In this document: positions 16,353 to 24,573 of the stretch, piece after piece
How positions within the stretch are numbered: position 1 is the stretch's first letter
Layout of the letters: each line of letters begins with the position of its first letter
Assembly: GCA_036504595.1 (NCBI GenBank)
Contig: DASXUX010000047.1
Location: 1 to 64,000 of the forward strand
Source: DASXUX01 sp036504595
GTDB lineage: Bacteria; Planctomycetota; SZUA-567; H5-PLA8
DNA: 64,000 bases
Reading direction: 5' to 3'
Notes under the pieces: generated by a model
Seen by the model: only the letters and a program-made list of their open reading frames with translations
Told to the model about the DNA's origin: nothing
The model's database searches: none
Program-made: the position numbers and the translations under genes

Positions 16353-16847
16353 CTACAAAACGGTCAGAACAACGTAGGTGGCATCAGGGTACGTTCCTGG
16401 GCTTGCCTGTGGGAAAGCGTTTGTCGTCCCAGAGATCATGTCCAGGAAGTTGCAAATGCCGGTGCCAGACTTCGTGGTAAAGGTCACAACATCAGCGGTC
16501 ATTTCCGCGACCAGAGCGGCAATAGCCGTGGCAGCAGTCACAGGGTTTGCAGGCTTGTTGGTCAAGTCCGCGATGAAAGCGGCGTTCGTCAGGTAGTTGA
16601 TGGCAGAGTTCTTGGCCACGTTCTGCAAAGCCGTTGGGCCAGAATCAATCGCTTGAGCGAAAGCAGCGTTTTGCTGTGACGTGAAGCTATCGACCAACGG
16701 CAACGAGGTAATCAGGTCATCAGATAGCTGGTCCAACGTGGCAGCACGCAACTGATTCAGAGTCGCTACGCTCGCCGCCGCATTGTCATTTAGAAAGCAG
16801 AACTTGCCGAGATTTTTCAGGTGCTTCTGCCAGTTACCATTCGTCAT
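16353..16847 (-). CDS. Tail-region protein, 164 aa
   Basis: ATG 16847 with GGAGACGGAAC upstream is preferred to the in-frame ATG at 16868. Helical, Ala/Thr-rich protein (ATLDQLSDDLITSLPLVD, then NPVTAATAIAALVAEMTADV), ending in a hydrophobic strand. It lies between the tail-tube candidate and the possible chaperone. Not recognised; a second tail-assembly protein is plausible. Confidence 0.55.
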   Translation of the reverse strand: MTNGNWQKHLKNLGKFCFLNDNAAASVATLNQLRAATLDQLSDDLITSLPLVDSFTSQQNAAFAQAIDSGPTALQNVAKNSAINYLTNAAFIADLTNKPANPVTAATAIAALVAEMTADVVTFTTKSGTGICNFLDMISGTTNAFPQASPGTYPDATYVVLTVL

Positions 16848-16943
16848 GTTCCGTCTCCAGTTGGTCACCCCGATTTTCTTCTAAGGCCCGCGCGAACCGG
16901 GGATCGACCCAAACACCGCGTACTGACCTGGCTGACTTAGCTA

Positions 16944-17339
16944 TTAGCCGAAAGGCGCTCCATCTTCCGAGACGTTCATGAAGGTCTGCTGCATGATGCA
17001 GTACGTGCGGTCCTTGTGGATAATCGCACCATCCAAGGCAACCATGTTGCTCATCGAGTACGTGTTACCGGCAACGTTGCCAACACCCGAAGCCTTAGCG
17101 CAGGTGAAGGAGAGAGTATTCTTGGTCATGGGAGCAATCAGCGAGGCACCAGAACCAGCAACCCAAGTAACCGTTGCCGTTCCGCCCTTCATGATCGTTC
17201 CGAGCGTGCCGATGCCCATGGCACCTTGACTCTGTAGGGGAGCAGTGCCAACGGTCTGTCTCATTTCGATGTCTTGGGCGATACCGAACTGAGCACCACC
17301 AAACCCGCACGCGGTTATTACCAGGTCCCCAGCAGCCAT
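16944..17339 (-). CDS. Probable major tail tube protein, 131 aa
   Basis: Short Gly/Thr-rich beta protein: GDLVITACGFGGAQFGIAQD, then TIMKGGTATVTWVAGSG and a C-terminal hairpin with TYCIMQQTFMNVS. It follows the head-tail connector set and precedes the tape-measure block, exactly where the tail tube gene is found, and the sequence around it (97 bases free of genes on the downstream side) leaves space for its own mRNA end, as is common for an abundant structural gene. No sequence signature proves the family. Confidence 0.5.
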   Translation of the reverse strand: MAAGDLVITACGFGGAQFGIAQDIEMRQTVGTAPLQSQGAMGIGTLGTIMKGGTATVTWVAGSGASLIAPMTKNTLSFTCAKASGVGNVAGNTYSMSNMVALDGAIIHKDRTYCIMQQTFMNVSEDGAPFG

Positions 17340-17377
17340 GACGTTCTCCTTAGAAAAGTCCTACTAAGATGTTTGCC

Positions 17378-17830
17378 TCAGATGTTGCCGCTAAACTCCA
17401 GATGAAACTCGACCACGACCACATGTGGGTCCTGGTCATTCAGTTCATCAACCTTCTCCCACGTGATCGAGTTGTATGGGATACTCTCTTTGTCCAAATA
17501 GCTGCTGAACGTCAACAATGCCGGAGTAATCGCCTCACACAAATCAACAAGCGCGATGTAGTCGAAATCAGCATTCGCTGAATAGCCCCAGTAAATTCTA
17601 AGGTCTATGTCGAAGGTCTTGGTCTTTTGGTGGTTCTCAGTGCCTGTCTGCTTCGGGATGGGAATAACTGCGTAGGGGCCATCGACTGCTAAGGTGTTCA
17701 ACCAGTCACAATCAGTGGTATTGACCACACCAAGCTTGACGCGCTCTGGCTTCAACACACTAGGTGCAGCAGATTGGACAATCGCCAAAATCCGCTCACA
17801 GGTCTTGCCGATATTGCTGCTTGCAGCCAT
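17378..17830 (-). CDS. Tail terminator / completion-like protein, 150 aa
   Basis: ATG 17830 shares a base with the stop of the upstream gene (TAATG). The layout fits small tail terminator proteins: a long N-terminal helix (NIGKTCERILAIVQSA), two strands (YAVIPIPKQTG and KTKTFDIDLRIYWGYS), a helix (ALVDLCEAITPALL) and a final long strand (HVVVVEFHLEFSG). Members of this group cap the tail tube at the connector. Position between connector and tail-tube genes agrees. Confidence 0.6.
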   Translation of the reverse strand: MAASSNIGKTCERILAIVQSAAPSVLKPERVKLGVVNTTDCDWLNTLAVDGPYAVIPIPKQTGTENHQKTKTFDIDLRIYWGYSANADFDYIALVDLCEAITPALLTFSSYLDKESIPYNSITWEKVDELNDQDPHVVVVEFHLEFSGNI

Positions 17831-18189
17831 TATCTGACTCCCCGGACGCACCGGCGTTCGCAGCGTAGGGTGTAAAGCGCACCAACCGAGTCAATCTCGA
17901 CCGAACGGACAACCCATGACTCCGACTTATAGGTGAGCGCATCCTCTGTCTCTGGGCCAGCGACTGGAGGGAAACCAGGCTGCTCCGGAACACAAAAAGA
18001 TTCAGTGTCAACCTGTGTGCGATTGTTGAGAATCTCAGTATGGACCCGAATTACTTTCTCTGGGACCATCCAGATCGAGACCGGAGCGCCGCCTCGGTTG
18101 CTGTACTCACCCAGAGCACCGAATTCTTGGGCAATTTCAAGAGCTGCTGCTGCGGCGGTATCGCGGATATCAGAGCGGAGATCGTCCAT
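17830..18189 (-). CDS. Head-tail joining protein candidate, 119 aa
   Basis: The segment EFGALGEYSNRGGAPVSIWM followed by VPEKVIRV resembles the strand-turn core of small head-tail joining (gpFII/head-closure) proteins, which have an N-terminal helix then a 'GG.PV.v.' hairpin. The N-terminal helix (IRDTAAAAALEIAQ) is present. Size is right for the family. Its stop overlaps the next start, so it is coupled to the tail terminator candidate. Confidence 0.6.
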   Translation of the reverse strand: MDDLRSDIRDTAAAAALEIAQEFGALGEYSNRGGAPVSIWMVPEKVIRVHTEILNNRTQVDTESFCVPEQPGFPPVAGPETEDALTYKSESWVVRSVEIDSVGALYTLRCERRCVRGVR

Positions 18190-18225
18190 ACCGTAAGTTT
18201 GCTAGCGGACTATCTAACGGACCGT

Positions 18226-18651
18226 CTAACGAATCATTTGGATGTAAGAAGCACCAGCGCTGGCCGCTTGTTTGGCAAGCACCTCATGTAATCTGTAGAA
18301 CGGGACGATTATCTTGATGCGGTCTGCTATCGTCTGCCGCTTGGTGCCCCAATTGAAGGAAATACCCGAAATATCACCCACAGCGCCCTGTGCTAGCTCG
18401 CTGGTCTTCGTGGACGCAGCTTTCCAATCATCAAGCAAAGTGATCAGCTCAGCCAGAGCACCGGCATCAAGATCGTTGTCAACATACTGCTCGATCTGCG
18501 CCTTGGCGCTGGTCATGGCCGCTCGGCCCATTTCGACCGCAGCAGCCAGAGTAGCCATCGCGTCAACGATGTTGTAGGTGCTCGCATACGGCACTTCGAG
18601 GACGGTGAATAAGGTTATCCTGTGAGAAGTGGTCAATACTGGCCTAGCCAT
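18226..18651 (-). CDS. Connector-region protein, 141 aa
   Basis: Mostly helical protein (NIVDAMATLAAAVEMGRAAM, IEQYVDNDLDAGALAELITL) starting at ATG 18651, three bases before the upstream stop is cleared. It lies between the coat-proximal gene and the head-tail joining candidate, a slot usually held by a head-tail adaptor (gp6/gp15-like). I do not recognise a family signature. Confidence 0.55.
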   Translation of the reverse strand: MARPVLTTSHRITLFTVLEVPYASTYNIVDAMATLAAAVEMGRAAMTSAKAQIEQYVDNDLDAGALAELITLLDDWKAASTKTSELAQGAVGDISGISFNWGTKRQTIADRIKIIVPFYRLHEVLAKQAASAGASYIQMIR

Positions 18652-18653
18652 TG

Positions 18654-19217
18654 TTAGCCTTTAACTTTCTTGGCCACGTTGCTCGGCGGAGTGTTGCTGG
18701 TTGCAGGAGTGGCACCAGCCGCCGCACCAGCCGCCAGAACATCGTCTTCTGCCACTTCCGGCACGGGAACTTTCTGCCGGTGCTGCGCACCCTCAACCAG
18801 GGTGTCGTAAATCTGAGCGGAAGCCTTGAGAATCTGCTTCTCAGCAGACTTATCGATCGCGTTAAGACGCTCCCTGGCCTGTGCAGCCGCAGCGACCTTC
18901 TCTTCCTCGACAGACAGCACCCGCCAGAAATTGCTGGCGAGAACATCAAGATCGTTCAGGTGGGTATCAGGGTTCTTCTTCTGTTTCCGGTCCTTGTCGA
19001 TGTTGTAGAGATCAAGATACCGGAAGTCATTCGCGTTCTGGCGACTGACAATCGGGATCAAATAAGGCTTCGCAGCGCCAAGGGCCTTGCGCTTCTCTAC
19101 GAGCTTCAGGCCCATCTCCCGAATCCGCTGCTCATAATCCTTGTAGCTACTGACTGTTGAGAGCACCTCAACCGCGGTGCTCTCAGGATTGAAAACCATC
19201 AGGCCAGACTGTGGCAT
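18654..19217 (-). CDS. Coat-proximal structural protein, 187 aa
   Basis: ATG 19217 follows GGCAGGAGAAAG; six more in-frame codons upstream would need a TTG start. The product has a folded front (MPQSGLMVFNPESTAVEVL), charged helices in the middle (SVEEEKVAAAAQARERLNAI) and a Pro/Ala/Thr-rich tail ending in VAKKVKG. It directly follows the coat gene behind a strong hairpin, the usual place for a decoration or head-completion protein. Not recognised. Confidence 0.55.
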   Translation of the reverse strand: MPQSGLMVFNPESTAVEVLSTVSSYKDYEQRIREMGLKLVEKRKALGAAKPYLIPIVSRQNANDFRYLDLYNIDKDRKQKKNPDTHLNDLDVLASNFWRVLSVEEEKVAAAAQARERLNAIDKSAEKQILKASAQIYDTLVEGAQHRQKVPVPEVAEDDVLAAGAAAGATPATSNTPPSNVAKKVKG

Positions 19218-19235
19218 TGTCTTTCTCCTGCCCAA

Positions 19236-19266
19236 TGACCCGGTGGGTCATTCGCCCACCGGGTCA
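19236..19266 (-). terminator. 12-bp hairpin downstream of the coat gene
   Basis: Perfect stem TGACCCGGTGGG / CCCACCGGGTCA with a 7-base loop, between the coat stop and the next gene. On the coding (minus) strand no T-run follows, so partial termination or mRNA 3'-end protection is likelier than full termination. It would raise coat mRNA relative to downstream genes. Confidence 0.6.
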
Positions 19267-19277
19267 AATTGAGCTGT

Positions 19278-20234
19278 TTACTCACCGGACTTGATCAGAA
19301 CCGCCCAATCCTCACGGCCCAGGGCGATACCGTACAGCGCCTGGATCACGAGAATTTCAGCAGTCTGCTTCGGGTCCCACTGTTTAAGAATCTGGAACTC
19401 GATTCCAGAGTCCGCATCCCGGAAGTTCATGGCCTCAACGCCCTTGACAGTCGGAACGCGCAGGGGCTTCATCGCCATCAGGATTGCATCCCGATGGAAG
19501 GCGATATTGTTGGTGTGCGCGTAGGTGAACGTGCCGCTCGTCCGCTTCACCGACTGAGAAAGCATCCAGCCAATGCTCTTGTGGAGGATTGGCGAGCTGC
19601 CGTAGGTCGCGATCTTGTCAGGCGATTTCTCACCGGTGTTGTAATACTGCCGAACGTAAGGAATCGCTGTGAACGCCTGCCAAGCGCTCGGTCCCTGATG
19701 CAGGTAGCCGACAAGCGGCGCACCTTCCGGAACGTAAGCATCAGCCAGCTTACCAAACGCAGCGGCGATTACTTCATCCGTGACATCAGCACCGTAGGTG
19801 CCGACAACGTTGGTGTGTAGGCTGGTGGCGATAGAGAGGACATCAGCCTCAATATCGTTGAACAAACCAGACATGTGACCTTCGGTGACCGAGGCAACGC
19901 TGTGCCCGCCGTCCAAGGCTTCCGCGACCTGGCTGTAACCAAAAGCCGTGCGGCGGAACTTGTTCAGGGTCACGTCAACCGAAGTGCCCACGGTATCATC
20001 GTACACCAGATCAGCACCAGGGCTGACCAAGGTGCTGGCCACTGACGGGCTGAGCAGAACGCGAGCCGTCTGGCCAAATTCAGCAATCGCCTGCGAGGGA
20101 GAGTTGCTGTTGACGAAGTTGATCGGATGGCCACGAGCACGCTTCGCGGCCAAGAACCCTTCGGCGAGCAGGATCATGAGCGATTTGAGACCTTCATCGC
20201 CCAGAGTGCTCTCTGTGATTACTAGATTGCTCAT
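19278..20234 (-). CDS. Major capsid (coat) protein, 318 aa
   Basis: The strands LVYDDTVGTSVDVTLNKFRR followed by TAFGYSQVAEALDGG are typical of P22/phiKZ-type coat proteins, where an exposed beta hairpin with 'vt.nkh...f.f' is followed by the spine helix. A mid-part helix (EVIAAAFGKLADAYVPEGAP) and LVGYLHQGPSAWQAFTA fit the A-domain of the HK97 fold. It is directly downstream of the scaffold candidate, has no N-terminal delta domain, and no prohead protease gene is visible. Length is usual for small siphophage coats. Confidence 0.8.
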   Translation of the reverse strand: MSNLVITESTLGDEGLKSLMILLAEGFLAAKRARGHPINFVNSNSPSQAIAEFGQTARVLLSPSVASTLVSPGADLVYDDTVGTSVDVTLNKFRRTAFGYSQVAEALDGGHSVASVTEGHMSGLFNDIEADVLSIATSLHTNVVGTYGADVTDEVIAAAFGKLADAYVPEGAPLVGYLHQGPSAWQAFTAIPYVRQYYNTGEKSPDKIATYGSSPILHKSIGWMLSQSVKRTSGTFTYAHTNNIAFHRDAILMAMKPLRVPTVKGVEAMNFRDADSGIEFQILKQWDPKQTAEILVIQALYGIALGREDWAVLIKSGE

Positions 20235-20239
20235 TTGAG

Positions 20240-20920
20240 TTACCCTTTACTACGCCGCATGTCCTCCGCAACGTAAGCGCTCTGCTCACGGGGAGTCATT
20301 TTGGCGCGGACTTCTGGCGATAACTCGTGGAAGAATTGACGCGGACCAGATTGAGCAGTGCCGGAACCGGTGCGAACATTTGCAGTCTTCACCGGTGGTA
20401 GGAACATCTCACCATCACTCTTCTTCAGGAAGTCACCAAGGAATTGCTTGACCGGAATGTCTCTGTCCATAACCGTATCGTGAAACGCCACCGAACGGTC
20501 TGGATTGAGCTTCACACTCTGGCCGTGCTCGGCCCTGATGAGTGACGTGAGCGCCTTAATCCTCCCAGCAGGCACACCAAGCTCCTGTGCCGCTTCTCCA
20601 ATCGCTGCATTCGCGAGGTAAACCCTGTCCTGCTCCCTCTCGGCCTCAATAGCTGTCAATCGCTCTCGAAGCGTCTTGGTCTCAGAACTCCCATCGGTGC
20701 TCGTTGTGCTCGTCTGAGTTTGGGTGTTGCCCTTGCCTTCAGTCACACGACGCAGTTGAGCGGCAAACGGGTTGAGCGCCTCTTGAATCCAGCCGCGTAC
20801 TACTTCTGGAGTCAACGCCTGATTTGCAGCACCTTCAGCTCCGGTAGCTGCTTGAGAGTTGGTGTTACCCGCTCCGTTTGTTTGCGCGGTTCCGGAGGTG
20901 CCCGCGTTAGTATCACTCAT
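20240..20920 (-). CDS. Capsid scaffold protein, 226 aa
   Basis: Located between portal and coat, five bases from the coat start. The N-terminal 90 residues are Ala/Gly/Thr/Gln-rich and probably disordered; a helical middle (LRERLTAIEAEREQDRVYLA) and a charged C-terminus (LSPEVRAKMTPREQSAYVAE) follow. Low complexity, charged helices and position are the hallmarks of assembly scaffolds, which bind coat subunits through the C-terminus. No protease motif. Confidence 0.7.
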   Translation of the reverse strand: MSDTNAGTSGTAQTNGAGNTNSQAATGAEGAANQALTPEVVRGWIQEALNPFAAQLRRVTEGKGNTQTQTSTTSTDGSSETKTLRERLTAIEAEREQDRVYLANAAIGEAAQELGVPAGRIKALTSLIRAEHGQSVKLNPDRSVAFHDTVMDRDIPVKQFLGDFLKKSDGEMFLPPVKTANVRTGSGTAQSGPRQFFHELSPEVRAKMTPREQSAYVAEDMRRSKG

Positions 20921-20946
20921 AACCCTATTTTTTCCTTGCCGATCAC

Positions 20947-22530
20947 TTACTTACCATTCGCCAGCACCGTACTGTTCGAGAAGCCCTTAACCTCCTCGGT
21001 ATCAGGCTGTCGTGTATCGGTCTCGTCTGGCTCTTCCGGCGTGGCCTTCGGTTCATCAAACTCCAACTTGTCCGACTCCACCCGAATCTCTTCCTTGGTA
21101 GGAGCAGGAGCATCAGCGCACACAGCCAAAGCAACCTTCTGAGCTGCGTACCGCTTGGCAGTCTCCGATGCCTTCACTCCCGAGAAAATCTGGTACTCCT
21201 TCAACATCAGCTCAAGAGCCTGTACATCGAACTTGTCCAGACCAGTGATAGTCAGAATGATGTCATCATCGCCACGCGCGGTCTGAATCTTGGCAAGAGT
21301 CCTCTCAAGCGCGTCACGTAACGCACCAGCATACGAAGACAGGAGTGTGGAAATCATCCCGTTATCGAAACGCTTAGCAGCACCAGACTGACGACCAGCC
21401 GACGCATCCTTAGACTGAAGGGCGATAGCTTGAATCGCGCTGGCCAGATCATCCTTCTTCGTATCAGAACTTTTGTCCAGAGCCTCAAAATGCCCGCTCG
21501 GAGGAGTGGCCCACTTGTAGTCATCGCCGACATCAAGCTGCAAAATAGCCAGCTCATTAGCCACAACACCACCCAAGGACTTCTTGCTCATGACAACCGG
21601 TAGAGCGAATGCGCTTGTGTCCAAAGCATAGTCCAAGCTTGACTCTCGATTAAACAACGAGTACGCCGTGGGGAACAACCGGTTCATAACCCACATTCCC
21701 TTTGGAATGCAAATGCGCGTGATTGGAAACGCCGCAATCTCTTGGGTCCGCATCAGCCTAGCGACTGCGCCTTTCTCCCACTCCTTCCCGGCCAGCTTCT
21801 CAGCCTGATACTCGTAAATGGCATCTTCAGTGAAATAGGTCCAGGTGTGTCTCTCAATGTTACGCGGACCCCACCTTGTGGCACGAGCAAGCTCTACGTG
21901 GTGGGTGCGAATCATCGTATATTCGTCACCTTCTTTATCCCAATCGTCAACGTCTATGGCGTTGAGCTTGCAGATACAGGCACCCAACTGGCCTGCGTCT
22001 CGTTGGGCACCAATGTCCGTGTACTCCATTCCGTCAGATGCTGGCCAATTGATCAGGAAATAAGAGCGGTGATGAACCATCGCCTCAAGCAACCTGGAGC
22101 GCACGACGCTAACCAGGTCATTACCGCAGCCATCACAATCAACGTTGAGCGAATGGTAAAAGGCGATCTTGCTCTCCTGCTGCGGCGTCTTGTGCTCCTT
22201 ATCAACGACATCAGCCAGAATAGCAGGCTCAGACTGCATACAGGCAGAGACCAACCAATCGATCATCCCGGCAACGTGCGGCGTATAGCTGGCCGTCTCC
22301 AACCGTGTACGACGAATGACCTTCCCGATTGGGAGAGAGCTATACTCGATCTCGCGCTTGCGGAGGTATTTGTCCTTGTTGCGCTCGAACCTGTCGCCAC
22401 CTTCGTAAAAATCGGTGTGTTTCTCAATCAGATCACGGCGATACTCTGGATGTACGACCAATAACTCCTTGACGAGCAGACCAGTAGCCTCGTCTGTAGC
22501 CGCCTCTTGGGCCTCGACAGCATCAGCCAT
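20947..22530 (-). CDS. Portal protein (DUF4055-like), 527 aa
   Basis: Follows the large terminase. The pattern ETASYTPHVAGMIDWLVSAC, then a membrane-contact-like beta core, LNAIDVDDW and later LGGVVANELAILQLDVGDDY resembles DUF4055 proteins, which are portal-like and found in the same slot in many siphophages. A long C-terminal helix (ALRDALERTLAKIQTARGDD) fits the portal stem or barrel. The last 40 residues are acidic and Pro-rich. Length is in the usual 450-550 range. Portal forms the dodecameric DNA channel at the unique vertex. Confidence 0.82.
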   Translation of the reverse strand: MADAVEAQEAATDEATGLLVKELLVVHPEYRRDLIEKHTDFYEGGDRFERNKDKYLRKREIEYSSLPIGKVIRRTRLETASYTPHVAGMIDWLVSACMQSEPAILADVVDKEHKTPQQESKIAFYHSLNVDCDGCGNDLVSVVRSRLLEAMVHHRSYFLINWPASDGMEYTDIGAQRDAGQLGACICKLNAIDVDDWDKEGDEYTMIRTHHVELARATRWGPRNIERHTWTYFTEDAIYEYQAEKLAGKEWEKGAVARLMRTQEIAAFPITRICIPKGMWVMNRLFPTAYSLFNRESSLDYALDTSAFALPVVMSKKSLGGVVANELAILQLDVGDDYKWATPPSGHFEALDKSSDTKKDDLASAIQAIALQSKDASAGRQSGAAKRFDNGMISTLLSSYAGALRDALERTLAKIQTARGDDDIILTITGLDKFDVQALELMLKEYQIFSGVKASETAKRYAAQKVALAVCADAPAPTKEEIRVESDKLEFDEPKATPEEPDETDTRQPDTEEVKGFSNSTVLANGK

Positions 22531-22570
22531 ATCGAATTACCTCCAACTGTAAGTTTGGCTACGACTCCAC

Positions 22571-23887
22571 TTAGAATGTCAAGTTGATGCCGCCCGCTCT
22601 GCCATCAGTGAACCAACGCTCTTGACAGGCATGTACCCCCTGCAAAAACGCCGCTGCATAGTCGTCATGCTGACCCTTTGGAGCACCGGCTGTCTGAAAA
22701 TCGCCTTTGCTGATCCACTGATAAGCCATCAACTGGTCTAGAAGATCAATATCCGTCTTATAAAACTCGACCTTTCCCTGCTCCATCAGCAGAGCCGCTG
22801 AATCAACTATGTCCCTCTTGTTCTGGTAGGTCCAATAGAAGGCCCGAACGCCGGGAATCACCTTCTCAAACTCTTGGGTGAAGCGGTTAGTGACCTTGTC
22901 CTTACCACCCGTGGCCCCACCGGTATAGTCGATGATCACCGTGGGATTGCCCCAGATTTTCCAAAGCTGGCGCGCACGCTGGGCAATCACGTTGTACTCA
23001 GTCAACTTCTCGAAGCCGAGAGTATAGACCACCCGAATCTGCTCCGTGGTCAGATCGAACTCAAGAATCACAATCGCCGTCAAATCACGCGAGCGGCCCA
23101 GATCGATGGAAATGATGTAAGCGCAGCCCCTGCGAGGACCAAGCACAGGTAGCAGCTTCTTCCGCTCGTCAAGGAGCGGTTCATTGTCCGGGTCCTTCAG
23201 ACAGCATTTCATCACGTAGCGGAAGACTGCAGCCTTGTCAGCAATCGGAATACACATGTACTCCTGCTGCCAATCGTCCTCAGAGACGCCTGCTCTATCC
23301 TCAATAAGCCTCTGAAGGCCAGCAGCCCCACCATACCTGACCTTGTTCGTGTTCGATGGATAGAGCCATGACTTATAGATCGGACTGTCCTTCTGCCCTT
23401 TCCTAAACCACTTCCAGAGCCAGCCATTTTCACCGGCTAAAGTGCCGGTAACAAAAAGCTTGCCCCCAATACCAGACAGCTTGGGCCAAATAACGCGACG
23501 GACAACCCATTCGGGAATGTTGCTGGCCTCATCCACTATGGCTAAAACGTCACGGCCAGCACGTAGGGACTCGGGCTTCTCCGCAGACCTAATGCCGAGA
23601 ATGTGGCCATTCTTGAACATGATCCTGGGATGCGGAGACCCCAACGGAGCACGCCGCACCAACTGCCGGAAGGCTGGAACTGAAAGCATCTCGTCCATCG
23701 TCCGGACTGATTGAGAGTATTTTGGGTTAATCAGCTCACTATATGCGCCGGGATACTTCTGGCTAACGATGGTAGCCAGAGCTTCAACGGTAGTACCCTT
23801 ACCCCAGCCTCTGCCCGCAACCAACACACAGATGCGGTGGGGATCGTTGACGGTCTCCTGCTGCTCCGGTGTAAGTCGAATCCTCAA
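22571..23887 (-). CDS. terL: Terminase large subunit, 438 aa
   Basis: Packaging ATPase and nuclease. The Walker A loop is VLVAGRGWGKGTT at residues about 23-35; the Walker B strand is DVLAIVDEAS with the catalytic Glu; the C-terminal RNase-H-like nuclease has SIDLGRSRDLTAIVILE (first Asp), VIIDYTGGATGG (second acidic strand) and DDYAAAFLQG near the end (third). All parts are present and the length is normal. The frame begins at a TTG overlapping the stop of the small subunit (TTGA at 23884-23887), so translation is coupled. Confidence 0.9.
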   Translation of the reverse strand: MRIRLTPEQQETVNDPHRICVLVAGRGWGKGTTVEALATIVSQKYPGAYSELINPKYSQSVRTMDEMLSVPAFRQLVRRAPLGSPHPRIMFKNGHILGIRSAEKPESLRAGRDVLAIVDEASNIPEWVVRRVIWPKLSGIGGKLFVTGTLAGENGWLWKWFRKGQKDSPIYKSWLYPSNTNKVRYGGAAGLQRLIEDRAGVSEDDWQQEYMCIPIADKAAVFRYVMKCCLKDPDNEPLLDERKKLLPVLGPRRGCAYIISIDLGRSRDLTAIVILEFDLTTEQIRVVYTLGFEKLTEYNVIAQRARQLWKIWGNPTVIIDYTGGATGGKDKVTNRFTQEFEKVIPGVRAFYWTYQNKRDIVDSAALLMEQGKVEFYKTDIDLLDQLMAYQWISKGDFQTAGAPKGQHDDYAAAFLQGVHACQERWFTDGRAGGINLTF

Positions 23888-24444
23888 GCTGTCCTCTTGT
23901 CTTCCGTTGGCACCTGGAAATCAGGCCGATTGTGGTCGGATTCGGACAGGTCCAGCTCCTCACCCTCGACATTGACAGGGATACCGAACTGAATCTCGGC
24001 GCTCTCCAGGTCCTTCTCCTCCTCTGGCACCAACAAGGCCAACTTGTCAAGGAGAGTCTGCGCCAATGTGGCCTGGGTCTTGTTCGGCTTGGCACCTGGT
24101 AATAGCGAGTCGTAATAAACCCGCAGAGCATGCACCAAGGCCAGATTTCGGACGAAGCTCCTAGCCGCCTTGGTTGGGTTCTCTGCCGTCAAGATCTCAC
24201 CAAGCTGCTTTAACAGCTCTGGTGGTGGTGCTTGCACTTCCTGCTTTTCCGGTGGGGCCTGCTGTCCTAAGTGCATGGCCTGTAAACAGGCCCAGCGCTG
24301 CTTGAATTCTCTACTCTGTCTGTATCGCCAGAGCGTTGCGCGTGATATTCCAAGCTCGGCTTGAACTTGTGGCATAGTCTTTCCATCGAACAGAAGCTGA
24401 GCCACTTGTCGTTCAAGAGCATGCGTTTCTGCTGGTTTATTCAT
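23884..24444 (-). CDS. terS: Terminase small subunit, 186 aa
   Basis: The N-terminal 50 residues hold a helix-turn-helix: LERQVAQLLFDGKTMPQVQA followed by ELGISRATLWRYRQSREF, the DNA-recognition part of small terminases. The middle is Pro/Gln-rich, then a helical oligomerisation region (TLAQTLLDKLALLVPEEEKD), and an acidic tail (EGEELDLSESDH). It binds pac/cos DNA and hands it to TerL, whose gene overlaps the 3' end. The packaging site is often in or near this gene. Confidence 0.85.
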   Translation of the reverse strand: MNKPAETHALERQVAQLLFDGKTMPQVQAELGISRATLWRYRQSREFKQRWACLQAMHLGQQAPPEKQEVQAPPPELLKQLGEILTAENPTKAARSFVRNLALVHALRVYYDSLLPGAKPNKTQATLAQTLLDKLALLVPEEEKDLESAEIQFGIPVNVEGEELDLSESDHNRPDFQVPTEDKRTA

Positions 24445-24478
24445 CCTACGTTAAAGTTTGCTGTTGGGCGTTTCGGTC

Positions 24479-24515
24479 GTTTCAAGACAATTGAAACATG
24501 CGTCTTTATATAAAG
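24479..24515. promoter_or_regulatory. Two dyads upstream of terS
   Basis: GTTTCAA, five bases, TTGAAAC at 24479-24497, and a perfect 12-bp palindrome CTTTATATAAAG at 24504-24515. The 129-base gap between the GPSL-motif gene and terS is the only sizeable non-coding space in this part of the leftward block, so it is the best place for a late promoter. The TATA-containing palindrome could double as -10 element and operator. Confidence 0.45.
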
Positions 24516-24573
24516 AAGTAGCGCCTTCCTGCATATACTATTCCTGGGGGAATATCGAACTAGGAGTATATTT

